Assembly (NCBI GenBank): GCA_023213395.1
Contig: CM041465.1
Location: 82,281,741 to 82,345,740, forward strand
Reading direction: 5' to 3'
From: Cycas panzhihuaensis
Lineage: Eukaryota > Cycadophyta
DNA length: 64,000 nucleotides
Shown here: piece after piece, positions 10,679-23,594 of the stretch
How the letters are laid out: each line of letters begins with the position of its first letter
How positions within the stretch are numbered: the first letter of the stretch is position 1
The notes under the pieces: generated by a model
Databases searched by the model: none
Told to the model about the DNA's origin: nothing
What the model saw: the letters and a program-made list of their open reading frames with translations, nothing else
Position numbers and translations under genes: made by a program

Positions 10679-12000
10679 CTACAAATCCAACACGTCACAT
10701 GTCAGTACGTATCCATGTACATGCCAAACTAAAATCAAACAACATCTAGCAATTGAAAGATGACAGATGACAGGAGAGGGTAGTGTCTCACCTAGTTTGG
10801 CCTCTTGCTCCTCGACTCGGATGATGGCCTCTATCCCAGGCACTCCACCAGCTTCAGGTACCTCCTCCTCCTCTTGTACCTCCTCAACAACTTCCTTAGC
10901 TACCAAGGCATCCCTCCTCTCCTTCACTGGTGTCGCTGCCTCCCTGGATCTCCTGACTATCTGTAACCTCCAAGCTTGAGTCATTAGGCCCCTACTCTCC
11001 TCTGCAACTCCTGAAGGGCCTGCCTCTCCTCCTGCAGTCCCCGATGGACCTGCCTCTCCTCCTGCAGTCCCTGATGGACCTGCACCTCCTCCTGTGGCTC
11101 TTGACGGGCTAGCCTCATCGCTGTCATCTCCACCATCTCCTAGGGCAACACTTGCCCCGCCTGCCTCATCATCGCTATCCCACCTCACCGCTCGATATGG
11201 ATCTAATATGTAATCTGCCATGGTGAGAAGGTCCAGTGATGTGGCCTCCACTGAGCGATGGACATGTGCCTGGTCCTTGGTCCCTCTAAACCTAGTCTGC
11301 CACCTGTGTACCATGGGGGCCCACTCTGAAATGGGGTGTGGTCCCCCTGCTGGTGCTATCGCTCTAAAGTGATCAAAGAACTAACACTGTAGAAGGGTAT
11401 TATATGATAAGCCAACCTTCCCTGCCACCCAAATAGCATCCAGCTTGGCAACTAAGTTTGCCACTATGAGGGTAGCCCAGTCTAGTCTCTACCTAGCCTC
11501 ACATCTCCGTACAACATCCATCTATCTGCTAGGGATGTCTCAATAGTTCTGTTTCCAGGATATCCAGAACAGAATACACAGCATGATTAACTTCCTCACA
11601 TGAGGAACTCCTAACATAACCATACTCTGCAAGGGGATACCTCTCCTCTCCCATCTATCTGAGCCCGTGAATTACATGGATGCCTCCCTGTATGCTACCT
11701 CATTGCTAGGCAGCGCCCCTAGTGATGCTAGCCTCCCTATCACTGGCACTCCCAATATCCTCCAAATGTCCACTGATATGACTGTCACGTCTCCTACCTA
11801 GGGCAGATGGAACATGTGTCTTCGTCTGTCCTAGTGTGAGATGATGTCCACCAGGAGCCTCTGATCTGATATATACTGTGTCATCCTTATGACCTTCAAC
11901 AGGCCACACCTAGCTAAAGTCTGCCTGTCCTCATGGGCCATCATCTCAATCAGGCTCAACATCTCCATGCCGATGTTCTCGCGGTTGTCCACCGTGATCA
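10679..12000 (-). pseudogene. Antisense plant-mobile-domain-like ORF
   Basis: The longest clean stretch is 211 codons (10679-11314). Its N-terminal reading continues upstream to about 12000 with only scattered TAG-type stops. In order: an N-terminal helix-like part (NRENIGMEMLSLIE...), then FHLP-VGDVTV-SVDIWRILGVPVIGRLASL (about 11705-11800), which fits the plant mobile domain pattern of F-x-L-x-x-GE-x-T-x-T-x-x-D-x-x-x-I-L-G-L-P-V-x-G. The rest is a tail with three GPSG-containing repeats (about 10998-11100 region) and a Glu-rich segment. It sits antisense and downstream of a gypsy integrase, the place where Tat-lineage gypsy elements are known to carry an extra antisense ORF. The element link is inference; a decayed host PMD gene is the alternative. 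Confidence 0.55.
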
Positions 12001-15000
12001 CTGCCTATAAAATACCCCAAAACAAGTCAAAACATCACTCATTCTCACCTCTCTATCCTCTAGATTGTCCCTCGGCCTCATTTGGTCAAGATTTGGGTGC
12101 CCTTGGGCCTCCTTCTTTATTTTCGTCAAGTCTGCCTTCACACTACACCAAACTTTGTGATACTGCAAAGTTTGGCTTAGGTCCCATGGCGATTGGGGCC
12201 TTACAGCAAAGATCGCAGCACCACTTAGGTATGCTTCTTCCTTTTCACCTTTGTTGTTTCTTTGGAAAGGTAGATAAAAGCATTACCTCATTGCATGATT
12301 AACTGCCACATTTCAGTGATCACCTTGCATCTATTGCTTGATCATGTTGCTTGTCATATTTTTAGCCTATGACGAACCACAGGACCTACCTCTCCACGAG
12401 GCAGGCATCCCCATGGCACTATACAACCCTCCACATCACCTCAAGCCTCACTTAACCCGTGTGATCCACTCACACCTTGATCTTGCATTCTTTCATAACA
12501 CTTCTGGGAATCCTAGCTCCTGGTGTCTCATTTGGTCTAGCCCACACGTCACCCAGACTGTCCCTAACCACCTAGACAGGAGGGCCAACCCTCTTTGACC
12601 TAGCACATCTCCATTTAGGGCTCCTAGAACCCCTCTCCATTACTATTTTGGCACTCCGGTCTCACACCGCTGTAAACTAAGCGGTACCACGAAGTTTATC
12701 ACGATACCGTGAAGTTTACTACAGTGAAACTATTACTCACTATTGTTTTATTCACCGTGGTAATTCTCACTCTTTTCGTATAACTGCCACATGGATAAGT
12801 TACCAACTCAACCCTACCTGAACCCTAATTGCTCAATTACAGTTATGAAGGGTATATATCCTGAAAAGGTACCTCATTTTACCTCTCTTAGCTCTCTAAC
12901 AACACTTTCTACTACTGCAATTCTGCTCTCTTCTTCCTCTCTTTTCACAAGTATGCCTGTAACGCTGGTGTTTTCTACCATTCTAGCCCAGAATTCACCT
13001 ACAGCAGCTCTTTCATGTGGTAGAAGACTCTCCACTAAGTATTTCCAAGTGAGATCTCCACGCTTATCCTTAAGTTTCATCCAGTAAGTGTCTCCTACAA
13101 CTCCACTTTGTGAAGTACCCTATAAATCTTGTAAGACCTACCTTCTTCCTTTGTTTGTAGGGGTAGATCTACCCCTAACACAGCCCAGAAGATACCCCTG
13201 TCCTTGGTTTTATGTCTCAGCACATATTTACTCCATTAGAGCTTATTTAAACGTATACTATCTTCTCTTTTTGGTGTTTTTGCTGTAAAAGGGACTACTC
13301 TTTCTTGTCTTTGGCTTCAATACCTCAATCTTTGTCCTATTCTCCATTGGTTGCTCTCAAGAAAGTTGTGGGAGAGGGTCCATAAGGACTGGGTGAAGGA
13401 AATAAGGTAGGATCTATCCCATTTAGACCTACTCCCTAAGGGAAAACCCCTTCCCATCCTTCCTCTCTTGCGCCCGTGCTTTCCTTGAGCAAACTAGGAG
13501 TTGATGAGACCAAAGCCTGTGCTGGATATCAGCATATGTAGCCCCTTGTTGTGTTGGTTCCAAGCCTGAACGCTCTCCCTTTGGGCCCTCTTTAATCCCC
13601 TAACATTGTCTAGCATTCATTCAGACCTTTGGCAAGGCCGATGTGGTGATTCGTTGCCCATAGTGACTCTACTACTTAGGCATCTCTTCCACGTCCTACA
13701 ACTTTCATTCCTATGCTTGTTTGTTGCTCATAGGCTATCATATAACCACCATTCTTTTTCCATCCTGAGGCTAGCCTTCCTTTCTTGCTTGGTATATATT
13801 GTTTTCTTTATAAGGGAGCAGAGTTGATTTGAGTAGTAATTTCGCTAGCTTAAGGTACAAAACTTTATCATTATTTTGTATTATTGCCTATATAGTATCT
13901 TGCATCTTGGTAGCCCCTTCTTGGAAGGGAAAACCCTTTGTGATTATAGGTTTGTGGTAGCATTTGTGAAGGGAAAGAATGTGCTAATTCAGATAAGTCC
14001 TTGCCCTTCTTTCTTCTTTCATTTTCCGCTTTCTTGTATAGTTTTTGGCTCTATTTGCTTTCCTACTTTGTTTCGTCTTTTACATGAGGAAGGTAAGGAA
14101 GCCCCCACTTCACTTTCACTTCAACTATGGTTACACATCAACTAAGGATGGGAGGGCATACGTGGCGTACCAGTGAAGTCTCCCAACAATCGCTTCACTT
14201 TCTGGGTATGCGTCATCTCCCTTCCTCAACCTCCTTCTTTTTGTGCTTTTATTAGGCATATGTTGTATTTGCGTAATAAATCACATAAAGACAAAAAGGG
14301 TAACAAATCAATTTATTTATATTTGATTTGCATATGTGTGCCGTGTGGTTGCTTTTATAGAAAAGCACATACTAGGGATTGCACCTTTCCCCCCTTTTCT
14401 TACCTAAACTGAAAGCACCCCTTAGTTGTATTTCACTTTAGTATGCATGCTCGAGTGCATGCAAATTGCTTACTTTTCTTTATTTTCTTTGTCTTTCATT
14501 ATTAAAAAGGAAAAGAGAGAGAAGAAGTGTAGCTCTTAGCCCCATTCGCCATTCCCTTCCTTGTTTAGATTCACCTTAGGCTAATTAGCCTAAGGGAGGC
14601 CTATCTGCACTTGTCTTATACCTTTTGCCTATTGTATCGTGTTTTACATTCCTTTGCTATAGGAACCCCTCCTTTGTTGGTCTCTCCTCTTCCCTTCTGG
14701 CCATCCAAGGGTGGGAGGACCTTACCCTTTGGGACTACCTAAGATACCACTACGTGTATCTCGCCTCTCAGAACTAAAAGCGAAAGCTACTCCGAGGAAG
14801 TTAGGCACCATTCGCGGGTCCCAAACTCGCGCTCCAATGCACGGACGCCCTGTGTGGTGTTCTCTTCCACTTATAGGATTCCATCTATACCCCAACATTG
14901 GTTGTTCACTACCTCAACCCCTACTTAGCGTAGTGACCATCCCGCAGACCTGATTCCATATACCTCCCAAACTTCATCTCAGATAATGGATGCAAATGGT

Positions 15001-15392
15001 TTTAGGGAAAAGAGATATTAAGAATAAATCTACCCATTTTTTGGGTTAAGATTATATGACCTTCTAGTTAGAATCCTTATCTTAGTCTAGTTTAATATTA
15101 AACTAGGGTTCTTGGGCTTGTTTGGTAAATTTACTTATCTTTAGGTGATCGTCAATAGATTTTGTGATCTATGTAATGATCATTATAAATTATCTAACTT
15201 ATGTTAAATATCCAAATCTCTTACTATATTTGTGGCCTTTATTTAATGGTTTGGTGGTTCCATTAGGGAAATTATATTATAAGCCACTAGAACATGTGTT
15301 TAAAAACTTTCTACATGCTTGAGTGTGCATTGAAGTGAATCTTACTTAGTTGCTTATCTAAGAGATCTCTATTTATGTCAGTAATCAGAACC
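12001..15392. other. Unassigned GC-richer region, possible gypsy 3' region/LTR
   Basis: About 3.4 kb with no convincing coding frame; the short ORFs here lack recognisable domains. Base composition resembles the 8.2-12 kb gypsy block and changes to AT-rich near 15000. It may include the long 3' LTR of the gypsy element, but I see no second LTR copy in the window to confirm this. Confidence 0.35.
13158..13177. repeat. Perfect 20-bp palindrome
   Basis: TAGGGGTAGATCTACCCCTA equals its own reverse complement. It lies in non-coding DNA of the putative gypsy region. Confidence 0.85.
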
Positions 15393-15408
15393 TTCTAAAT
15401 GGTTATTT
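15393..15408 (+). repeat. LINE target-site duplication, 3' side
   Basis: TTCTAAATGGTTATTT is repeated exactly at 21656-21671. It abuts the T-rich end of the antisense LINE, so the pair is the target-site duplication of its insertion. Confidence 0.9.
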
Positions 15409-15538
15409 TTTCTATTTTTGATTAGGTACAAATAGAAGGGGTTTTACAAGGGCCCTAACCCTTTAACAATAGTTGTTGTTTGACTCACAAAATGGCTACT
15501 AGATCTAGCTACCCAACCTACCACAACAAGCCCAGTGG

Positions 15539-18500
15539 CTAGCTCTCCTACTACATCTTAGATATATCCTCAATAACTAGACTCATAATCTCTTCAAGAA
15601 TTTCCTCCCTCTAAAACCAAGGTCTCTTGTGACTAACCCCCTAATTAGCTAGCTTATCAGTCCCCCCATTCACCTCCCTATAAGTATGTTTCACTTTGAT
15701 GTTCTCCCATCTCTTTAGAGTATCATGAATATCTCTAATTAGAGTGACCTCTTTCCAATTTGGCTCCATTGTCCCTTTGAGAAAATTAATAACATTTAAG
15801 GAATCCCCTTCTATGATCAACTTCTCATAGCCTTGCTTAATAGCCATATCCACCATTTTTTGCATGGCTCTCATTTTAGCTCTATGATTAGTTTGGTGCC
15901 TATAGTAATTTGCAAAGGCCCACTTGACCTCCCCTATAGAGTTTCTACAAATACCCCCACCTCCAGCCTCCCTAGGGTTGCCCTTAGACATGCCATCAAA
16001 ATTTATTTTCACCCATGTTTCCATAGGAGGGATCCAATAGTAGTTCTTTCTCAGATCCCTAACTATTATAGGCATTATTCCCCAGCTTTCTACTATAGTC
16101 CTTTCATAATCCAAGATGAATTTCTCTTCTTTAGGCTTTATGATTTCCCCTATGCTAGCCTTAATAATCCCAAAAGTCCTATATTCATCCATCTATCTAT
16201 CTTAAAATATCCTTTTGTTCCTCTCCTTCTATAGGTTCCACATTATAATTGGCAAAGATATATGCCATAGGTGAGCTAAGGTTCTACTCCTAAAGGGATT
16301 AGTCCAAGCTAATAGTTTATCCTCAAGGGTTCCATAGGCCACCCATTGAATATTAAATTAAGCTCATATCATCTTCCACACCCTTATGGAATAAGGACAA
16401 TGAAGGAGTATATGATTCACTAACTCCTCCTCCTCCTAGCATAACACACACCAATTTACCATAGTAAATCCCCTCTTCCTCATGTTATCCACCATTAGGA
16501 TCTTATTCCTAAGATACAACCACCAAAATACTACTATTTTAGGCATCAAGACCATCTTCCACACCCCATCTAGGAGTGGGTACTTTCGGTCTCCTCTTTC
16601 CTCGCATAAAAACAGGTAACCTTGTTTTGTCGAATAATCTCCCGAAGGGGATGAGGGCTAAACCATTAAGTCCTCCTCCACTCTTCTTGGGATATAGCAT
16701 TGGTCAATTACCTTTTTTAAAGCCTCTATTTGATCTTGGATCCCTTTCTCACCTTAGATCTTATGAAAGTCTCTCCACCTAGTGATCTGATCTTGGACCA
16801 CCCAATAATCCTTAACCTTTGTACCATAGGTCATCTCATAAAGAACTTATAGAGGGCCCACATTAGACTACCCCTTAAGCTTTAGGTTACCACATCATGC
16901 ATCCTCCTAAATTTTATAGTATAACTTCCAATGCACCCTTGCTCTTAGCATTCACCTCAAGTGATACATACTTCTCGAAATTGATGAACCACAAGGATGT
17001 AAAGAGTTATCATATAAGAAGTGCCTCCCATGAAGATACTTATGGGTCATAATTCTATCCCATAAACCCCCTTCTTTCTTAGCCAATCACCATCTTAGAT
17101 TAGCCACCAAGATACTATTGAAAGAAGATAATCTTTGAAGATTCAATCCACCCACCCATTTAGGGTAGCACATTTTATCGTAGTTAACCAAATAGATTCT
17201 ATCCTTTTCCTTTACCCTAGACTAAAGGAAGTGATTCTAAATAGATTCTAGAGTGGATATAATTTTGGCTAGGATCTTGAAAATAAACATCATATAGACT
17301 AGAATGCTATGAAGAGAAGTACCAACCAGTTGAACCTTGTTATCTTGGCTAAGGAAAGAGCCCTTCCATCCAGCTAGCTTCCTTTATGTCTTATCAATTA
17401 TTGGGTTCTACAACTCCTTTGATATCTTTCCAATAAAAAGGGGCATACGCAAATAGGTCATCAAGAGTTTGCAAATAGGCATCTCAAGAATCCTACTAAT
17501 CTTCTTCTAGACTGTCTCCTTAGTATGCATGAAAAAGATATTGCTTTTGTTTAGGTTTACCTATTAGTTAGTGGCTCTCTTAAACTTATCGAGGCCTTCT
17601 TTTAGCATCTGCACTTCTCTCAGAGTAGCCTTACTAGGAATATGTTATCATCAACAAATTGATAATGAACAATGTTCTCAATGCCTAAAGTGGGTCTAAT
17701 CCATATGACTAGCCGTAGTCTCCTAGCCATCTCTATTGCCCTTCCCAACACCTTAGCCAAAATTATAAAAAGGTAAGGGGAGATAGGATCTCCCTGTCTC
17801 AACCCTCTGGATCCCAAGAAAAAACTTATTGATATACCATTTACTAGAACTGAGTATTGAAGATTTGATATTTGTGACTCCATCCATTCTCTCCATTCTC
17901 CTCTAAAGCTAAAAGCCTTCAGGCATTCCAGTAAGTAGCCCTAAGAGATCCTATCATATGCCTTATATAGGTCAATTTTGATTATCATGCTTAGCTCTTT
18001 CCTTTGATGGGCTGAATGGACTATTTTATGGATAACAACTATGCCATCAAAGATTTGCCTACCCTTCACAAAACCATCTTAGTTAGGGGAAATAATCCTA
18101 AGGAGGATCATCTTAAGCCTATTAGCCAAAACTTTGGTTGAAATTTTACATTTCACATTGTACAAGCTAATTGGCTAAAAGTCCTCCATTCTCGTTACTT
18201 CCTCCTTCTTCAAGATTAGCATGAGGAAAGTGGCTTGCCATTCCCCTAGCATCTTCTACTTCTCATGAAACTCCCCCATTACCTTCATCAAATCTTCCTT
18301 GATTATATCCCAATATTCCTAAAAAAACCCTAGGGAAAATCCATTTGGGCTAGGTGTTTTCTCCTTATTCATATCAAATATTATTTTTTTAACTTCCTCT
18401 ATACTGAATGGGTCCATAAGCATTCTATTCTACTCCTCATTTACCAAGTTAGGTATGACATTTAGAAACTCCTTTCTAGCCTCATCATCCTGGTATCCTG

Positions 18501-19738
18501 GCTGAGTAAGTAACTCCTTAAAATAGTTTATTACTATGTTTTTCAATCATCTCCTCCGATGACTTCTTATCCTTCTCTATTATACAACTTGGTTATCCTA
18601 TTACTAGCTCTATGTTTCATAGCTATCATATGAAAAAAATTTGTGTTTCTGTCACCTTTAGCTAACCAAAGGGCACTAGATTTTTGCTTCTAGTGTATCT
18701 CCTCCTTTATCAGAATCTCCTTCTAGTTTTTTATAAGATCTCTCTCTGTCTGGTCTAGCGCCTCGGACCTACCTTCCTCCTAAATCCTAGCCTTGATTAC
18801 TTTTATCTCCTTATCTAATTAGCTCTTAACATTAAAAATGTTTCCATATATCTCTTTATTCTAATCTTTCACCCTTCTTTTGGCCCAGTCTAGTTTCTTT
18901 GAAAACCTATACACGGTGCATCCCTTTATCGAGACTTTCTGCCATTCATCAATTAACTCCCTAAGATTTGGGTGTCTTGCCCATATCAATTAAAACCTAA
19001 ATGATGACCCCACATGCCTTTTAGTATTAAAATTTTTAAACAGCAGAAGAGAATAATCTAACATCATCTTTAGGAGGGATTCCAACCTGAAATCCTTATG
19101 ATAGTTGGCCTAAGCATAATTTATTAGCATTGTATATAATCTTACTTAGGCATGATGGTTCCTAATCCTTCTGTTCATCTAGGTATATTTGGATCCTTTG
19201 AGGGGGATATCTATTAACCCTCCTCTCTACATGAAGGTACCCAAATCAATCATGATGTTCATCCATCCTTTCTTCTCGCTAAGAGATAGGGTAGTGTTAA
19301 AATATCCTATGATCAACCAATGCCCTCCCCACTCCCTATGCTCCTCTAGGATCCTATCCTAAAGAATACTCCTACCTCTTACTTGGATAAGGGCATAGAC
19401 ATTTATGCCTAGCTACCTAGCATTCATCCTCCTACAAGTGATCCAAATAGATAAGTATTACTCTTCCATTCTAAATAACTCTCCTTGCCACTCCTTAGGA
19501 TTCCACATAACTTTTAGTCCCCTTGACTAAGGATGGCCATGCATCATTAATATATCTTCCCTCCTCCATATTTTATCTTTTACTCTTGCTATGTTTTCCT
19601 TAGTCAATTTGGTTTCCTATAGGAATAATATATCTAACTTTATTTTCATGCATAGATCCTTCACTACTCTCTACTTAGAGAGAGCATTTATCCCTCTTAT
19701 ATTCTAGTAGATAATATTTATCTCTTCCTCCTGGTCCT
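15539..19738 (-). pseudogene. LINE ORF2: endonuclease - RT - RNase H (degenerate)
   Basis: N-terminal apurinic-type endonuclease at about 19400-19735 (EINIIY-stop-NIRGINALSK, LDILFL-stop-ETKL, SRGLKVMW; the stops sit where Trp and Gln are usual). RT motifs are clear at 17620-17883 (SRGLRQGDPISPYLFIILA and HYQFVDDN, where F-A-D-D is usual). A region at about 16200-16600 corresponds to the zf-RVT part. RNase H lies at 15641-16192 (KINFDGMSKGNPREAGGGG, EGDSLNVINFL), with an in-frame TAA at 15641 and readable homology to about 15539. Many stops and frameshifts; it cannot make a working enzyme. Confidence 0.88.
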
Positions 19739-19739
19739 C

Positions 19740-20990
19740 CAACTTTCCTCTCCTTCTTCTTTCTAGGACTCTCTACCCTCATCTTTGGTTCTTAATCTCA
19801 GTCCCTCATAAACTCCCTCTTTAAGAGTTCTCTGGCTTCCTTGATCTATTTGCAATGCCACCTCTCTTTTCCTTATCATACTCAGTATGAGCCTTCCAAC
19901 TCTTCTATTAGATCCCACATCTGGGCTCTTACATTGATTGGTCTTGCTTTGGTCCTCCTAGAGGTCCTTCCCTTTGACCTTCTAGATTATCTTAGAGCCC
20001 CCTTATAGCCTCCTATGCCAAGACTCTTTGCTCCTCCTTTGGCCTTTCCTTAGCCTTTCAGAGCATATCATCCCCTTCCATCTACCTCTTTTCCTTCCAG
20101 AGTTCCTCCCTCTCCTTAAGGAGTGTGCCATCATCTTCCAAGTTTAAGTCAATCCTTCCTATCTTAGGCTCCTCTTGGGGGCCATCTCACCTCTCTTGGT
20201 TTTGGGTTATTCCTGGCTCTTTCATTTTAATAGCTTGAGGATCTTCTCCCTCTTATCTCCCTATATCATCCTTCCTTTCCCCTAAGCAATTCTATGGGAG
20301 GTGGCCTAGTCTTCTATAGCTTGAGCACCTAATATTTTCCACTTCATAGATCAAAGGTTACTCCTTATTCTGTTTGTCATATTTAATCCTCACACAATCT
20401 AGGAAGGGCTTATCAAACCTAGCTATTATAAAAATCTGGCTTTAATCAGCTTGCTCCTATGCTTAGTGGCTAAATCAATGGCCAGGAGAAGCCTAATAGC
20501 CTTTGATACCCCTTTTATGACATCTAAGTCCTATACTTATAGGGGTAGGCCCAGCATTTATACCTAAATTAGTGCCTATTTTATCATTGGCACCTTCAGA
20601 TCAAAATCTTGGTGCCATTTTTCTAGAAATATGACCTTTCAACCAATCATGTAAGGGGATCTCAGAAGATAACTAACCATATTTTCTTAGTTAGCAAATT
20701 TGAACAAAACACATCCCCTTGGTAGGGCTATTACCTCTACTAAGTTCCTTGTCTTCCACTTAGATCTAATCTAACTCCTTATGATATCAAGCTCAGGTCT
20801 TAGTCTTAAGAACCTACCCATAAGGCTATTTTCCTAATGCTTTCCTATTACCTTTAATATCTTCTTTGGTATAGGTATTGTAATAGTCTGAACTTGCTTG
20901 ATAAGAGTTATGTCATAAGGTTTTAGGTTCCTCATTTCTAAGGGCCTCTAAATAGGTCCTTCCTAGAGAGATATTTTGAGTCTAGTTATG
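19740..20990 (-). pseudogene. LINE ORF1, DUF4283/CCHC type (degenerate)
   Basis: Upstream of ORF2 on the same strand. The best landmark is a zinc knuckle at about 20295-20330 reading C-S-S-Y-x-R-L-G-H-L-P-stop-N-C; the second Cys is now Tyr and a TAG follows Pro. The segment before it (about 20340-20900) resembles the DUF4283 nucleic-acid-binding part common in plant LINE ORF1 proteins, but it is badly broken. After the knuckle comes a charged Glu/Lys-rich tail. The start cannot be fixed. Confidence 0.65.
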
Positions 20991-21655
20991 GGTAATGGTT
21001 CTTTTCGCAATTATATTTTAATAGATAATAGTCACACATAATAGCAAACATCACCTTCATACCATAGCTTGTTAAAAGATATAGAAATCTCACCCATAAC
21101 ATGGAGAAGATAGCTCTTGGGGCAAGACTAGCCTCTGGTTTAAGCCTTCTCTATCCTCTGATATGCTAGGTCTCTCTGTATTAACCTCCTTGTTCCATTG
21201 AGCTCTAAGATTCTTCTTCACAATCTCTCCTTCTAGCTCTCTATTTGTCCTCTACATAGCTTACAAGTATCTACTAACCTTAGCTTTATATTCAGCTCCT
21301 TCTTTCATCCAGAGCATGGTTATTCATCTTTTCTCCTTGAAAGATTCTCTTCCATCCACTGGTTATCTAGATCTTTATCACCTTTAATCCATTCCAATCT
21401 AGGAGATGGAGTCCTTCGTTCTTCCCTTTGATAAGTCTAAGCTGCCTCTACACTGCTCCTCATAACTATGTTTCTCCCATACTCTCCATAGTTGGGAACT
21501 GCTCATGATCCTTCATGTAGAATGAACTACTCCTAATTACATCCTTGCTTAGGGATACCCTACTCCCTGACACTTGTTTAGATAATCTTTACATCCTCCA
21601 TAATTGACTACAAATGCTTGCAACTTGGTTCCTACCACTGCAAACCCTAACAAAG
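20991..21655 (-). other. LINE 5' region
   Basis: About 660 bases between the first readable ORF1 homology and the target-site duplication. It probably holds the 5' UTR and the start of ORF1; stops in all frames prevent a start call. Confidence 0.45.
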
Positions 21656-21671
21656 TTCTAAATGGTTATTT
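21656..21671 (+). repeat. LINE target-site duplication, 5' side
   Basis: Exact copy of 15393-15408, marking the 5' boundary of the LINE. Confidence 0.9.
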
Positions 21672-22199
21672 CCAATATTGTAAATTAGGATTTTTTTCTA
21701 AATTCTATCTAATGGATTCCTTAACTCCTTAGGCCTAGTACACATTGTATGTTCTATTATAATTATTTGGAAATTTATAACTTGATGGTGTGCCCCCATA
21801 ATATCCTATTCCACCATAGTTACCTCTACCTTCTTTGTAGTAAGGTTATTCTTTTAAAAGATTTGTTCACGAAACTCCATTATATCTACATTTTTATAAG
21901 ACAAGTTGGTTGGTTGTTTAAAAATCTAAGAGGGATTATATTTATTCTATGGTGTAGACTCCCTCTTAGACCACTTATATATCTCTAAATAAATCATAGT
22001 CTTCTATATCTAATTTTAGAAATTATGGGCACCAAGGTCTCAAATGCTAAGTACTTACTTTATTTAATAATTATTATAATTATTTTGTTGCATTTATTAT
22101 TAAAGAAAATGTTTGCACATATAAGGATTCACTAGATGTGTAGTTGTAGGTAGTCCTCCCTAATGTTAGTTGATAATTTATCTTGTTATCTTACTTGTA
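21672..22199. other. AT-rich flank of the LINE, nothing recognised
   Basis: No coding frame or element end could be supported. It may belong to the upstream part of the second LINE that starts to be readable at about 22200. Confidence 0.3.
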
Positions 22200-23594
22200 T
22201 TTATTAATCTTCCCTTGGAATATGAAGGGGTTTTCATTTATGACTAAATGGAGAATAATAAAGAATTACATGATATTCAAGATATCTTGGCTCTTTAGGA
22301 GTATAAAATTATGAGTTCTAAGTTATCTTTAGTTACTTATAGTATTTGGGGTTTCAATAACTTTGTCTCCACCAAACATACTCCAGGTTCAGGTGGAGTT
22401 ATTTTATATTATCCTACATGACTTAAGGATATATTAGTATGTAAGGAGTTTAATCTATATACTTAATATGATTAGGCAATTTTTTAATTCTAAGACATAT
22501 CTATAGGAGTTTCTAGTATTTGGGCTTATTCTAAATCATGTGTCTATTTTGTAGCTTGGAAATGGATGCAACTCTCATATCCTACTAGTTATTGCATTCT
22601 TATTATGGATTTTAATATAATTAGGCCTCTAAATGATAAATTTGGTGCTGAAGCCTCTTTGAATTTATTACTGGTTGAATCTAAGGATTGGTTTTTTCTT
22701 AGAACATATTTTGGTCTATATGATTTTGGTGTTGTTAAAGGTGGTCAACCTAATTTTACATGGTATAATAAAAGATTTGATAAAGATAAAATTTGCTCTC
22801 ATTAGATTCCTACTACTTTTTAAAACATTAAGTTCTAATACTAGATCCTTATGGCATTTTAATCTATACTTTAGTTGTCCTTTTTTTATCATTTTTTTAT
22901 TTCTCTTTCCTTTTTAGTTGGTATTCATTAAACACCTCCATATAGTTCCATTTTTAAGTTTAATAAATCTCTTCTTTCTTATTCATATTAATAAGTCTAG
23001 AATTTAGTCCCTCATCTTATTAGAGATGTAAAATGGATTCTTTGGTGGGAATAAGCTCTAATTAGGGGCATTGCCTAGTTGAAAGGATTTGGGAAGTAAA
23101 TAGTAGATATTTATGAGATACATATGAGCAAACTAAAGAGTGCACTTTAAGAGGTTGTATTCCAACTTAGTTTTACTCCTTTCGATTCTCTTTTATAATC
23201 CTAGTAAGTTATTCATCACTTAGAACTACTTAAATATAAAATTTTAAGGGCAAAGGGAGCTTAAGGTCATCCACAACTATATTATTTAAATAAAGATAAA
23301 GCTTCATCCAAGTTCTTATTTAATTCCTTAAAGCATAAGTAAGTGACCTCTAGAATATTATACATTAAGGACACGAATGGTTGTTTAATCCATGATCAAC
23401 ACATTATCAAGGGTATGTTTGTAGTACATTTTAGAGGCATCTTTTCTTCTTATATAATGTCTCTAAAAAGGGTCAATGTTATGATTGAGTGTTTAAAGGT
23501 CATTCTATTTAAAATTGATAGTTTTGATTGTAACTAGTTTGATAGACCACATATGGGAGAAGAATTTAAGGTTTCCCTTTAATTGATAATGAGG
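22200..23594 (+). pseudogene. Second LINE fragment: endonuclease and linker to RT
   Basis: Sense-strand remnant of a different LINE. Endonuclease signatures: WNMKGF...KWRIIKNYM, then DILAL-stop-EYK (TAG where Gln is usual), then the MDFNIIRP box in the clean frame 22566-22805, then GGQPNFTWYNKRFDKDKICSH. Downstream (to about 23590) the linker ahead of RT is readable (SRILYIKDTNGCLIHDQHIIKGMFVVHFRGIF). No RT motif follows, so the fragment ends where a 178-bp tandem duplication and a copia-like LTR begin. Confidence 0.75.

Larger units (their letters stand above)
15409..21655 (-). mobile_element. Full-length-sized antisense L1-like LINE (about 6.2 kb)
   Basis: Bounded by exact 16-bp repeats (15393-15408 and 21656-21671). 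The 3' end is at the low coordinate, where the plus strand shows T-runs (15409-15419), that is a short A-rich tail on the element strand. Reading down the minus strand it has a 5' region, ORF1 with a CCHC knuckle, ORF2 with endonuclease, RT, a zf-RVT-like region and RNase H, then a 3' UTR. Order and the target duplication are those of an L1-type LINE inserted by target-primed reverse transcription. Both ORFs are broken. Confidence 0.9.

Noticed and set aside
10479-10763. Plus-strand frames opposite the PMD-like ORF
   Set aside because: Shadow frames of the antisense PMD-like reading, which has the better domain fit.
12791-13087. 98-codon plus-strand frame and its minus-strand shadow
   Set aside because: No recognisable domain, no neighbouring promoter or related frame; length is within chance for this GC-richer, stop-poor DNA.
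13606-14412. Series of short hydrophobic ORFs as membrane proteins
   Set aside because: Hydrophobicity follows from T-rich codons. No methionine context, homology or consistent frame supports a gene.
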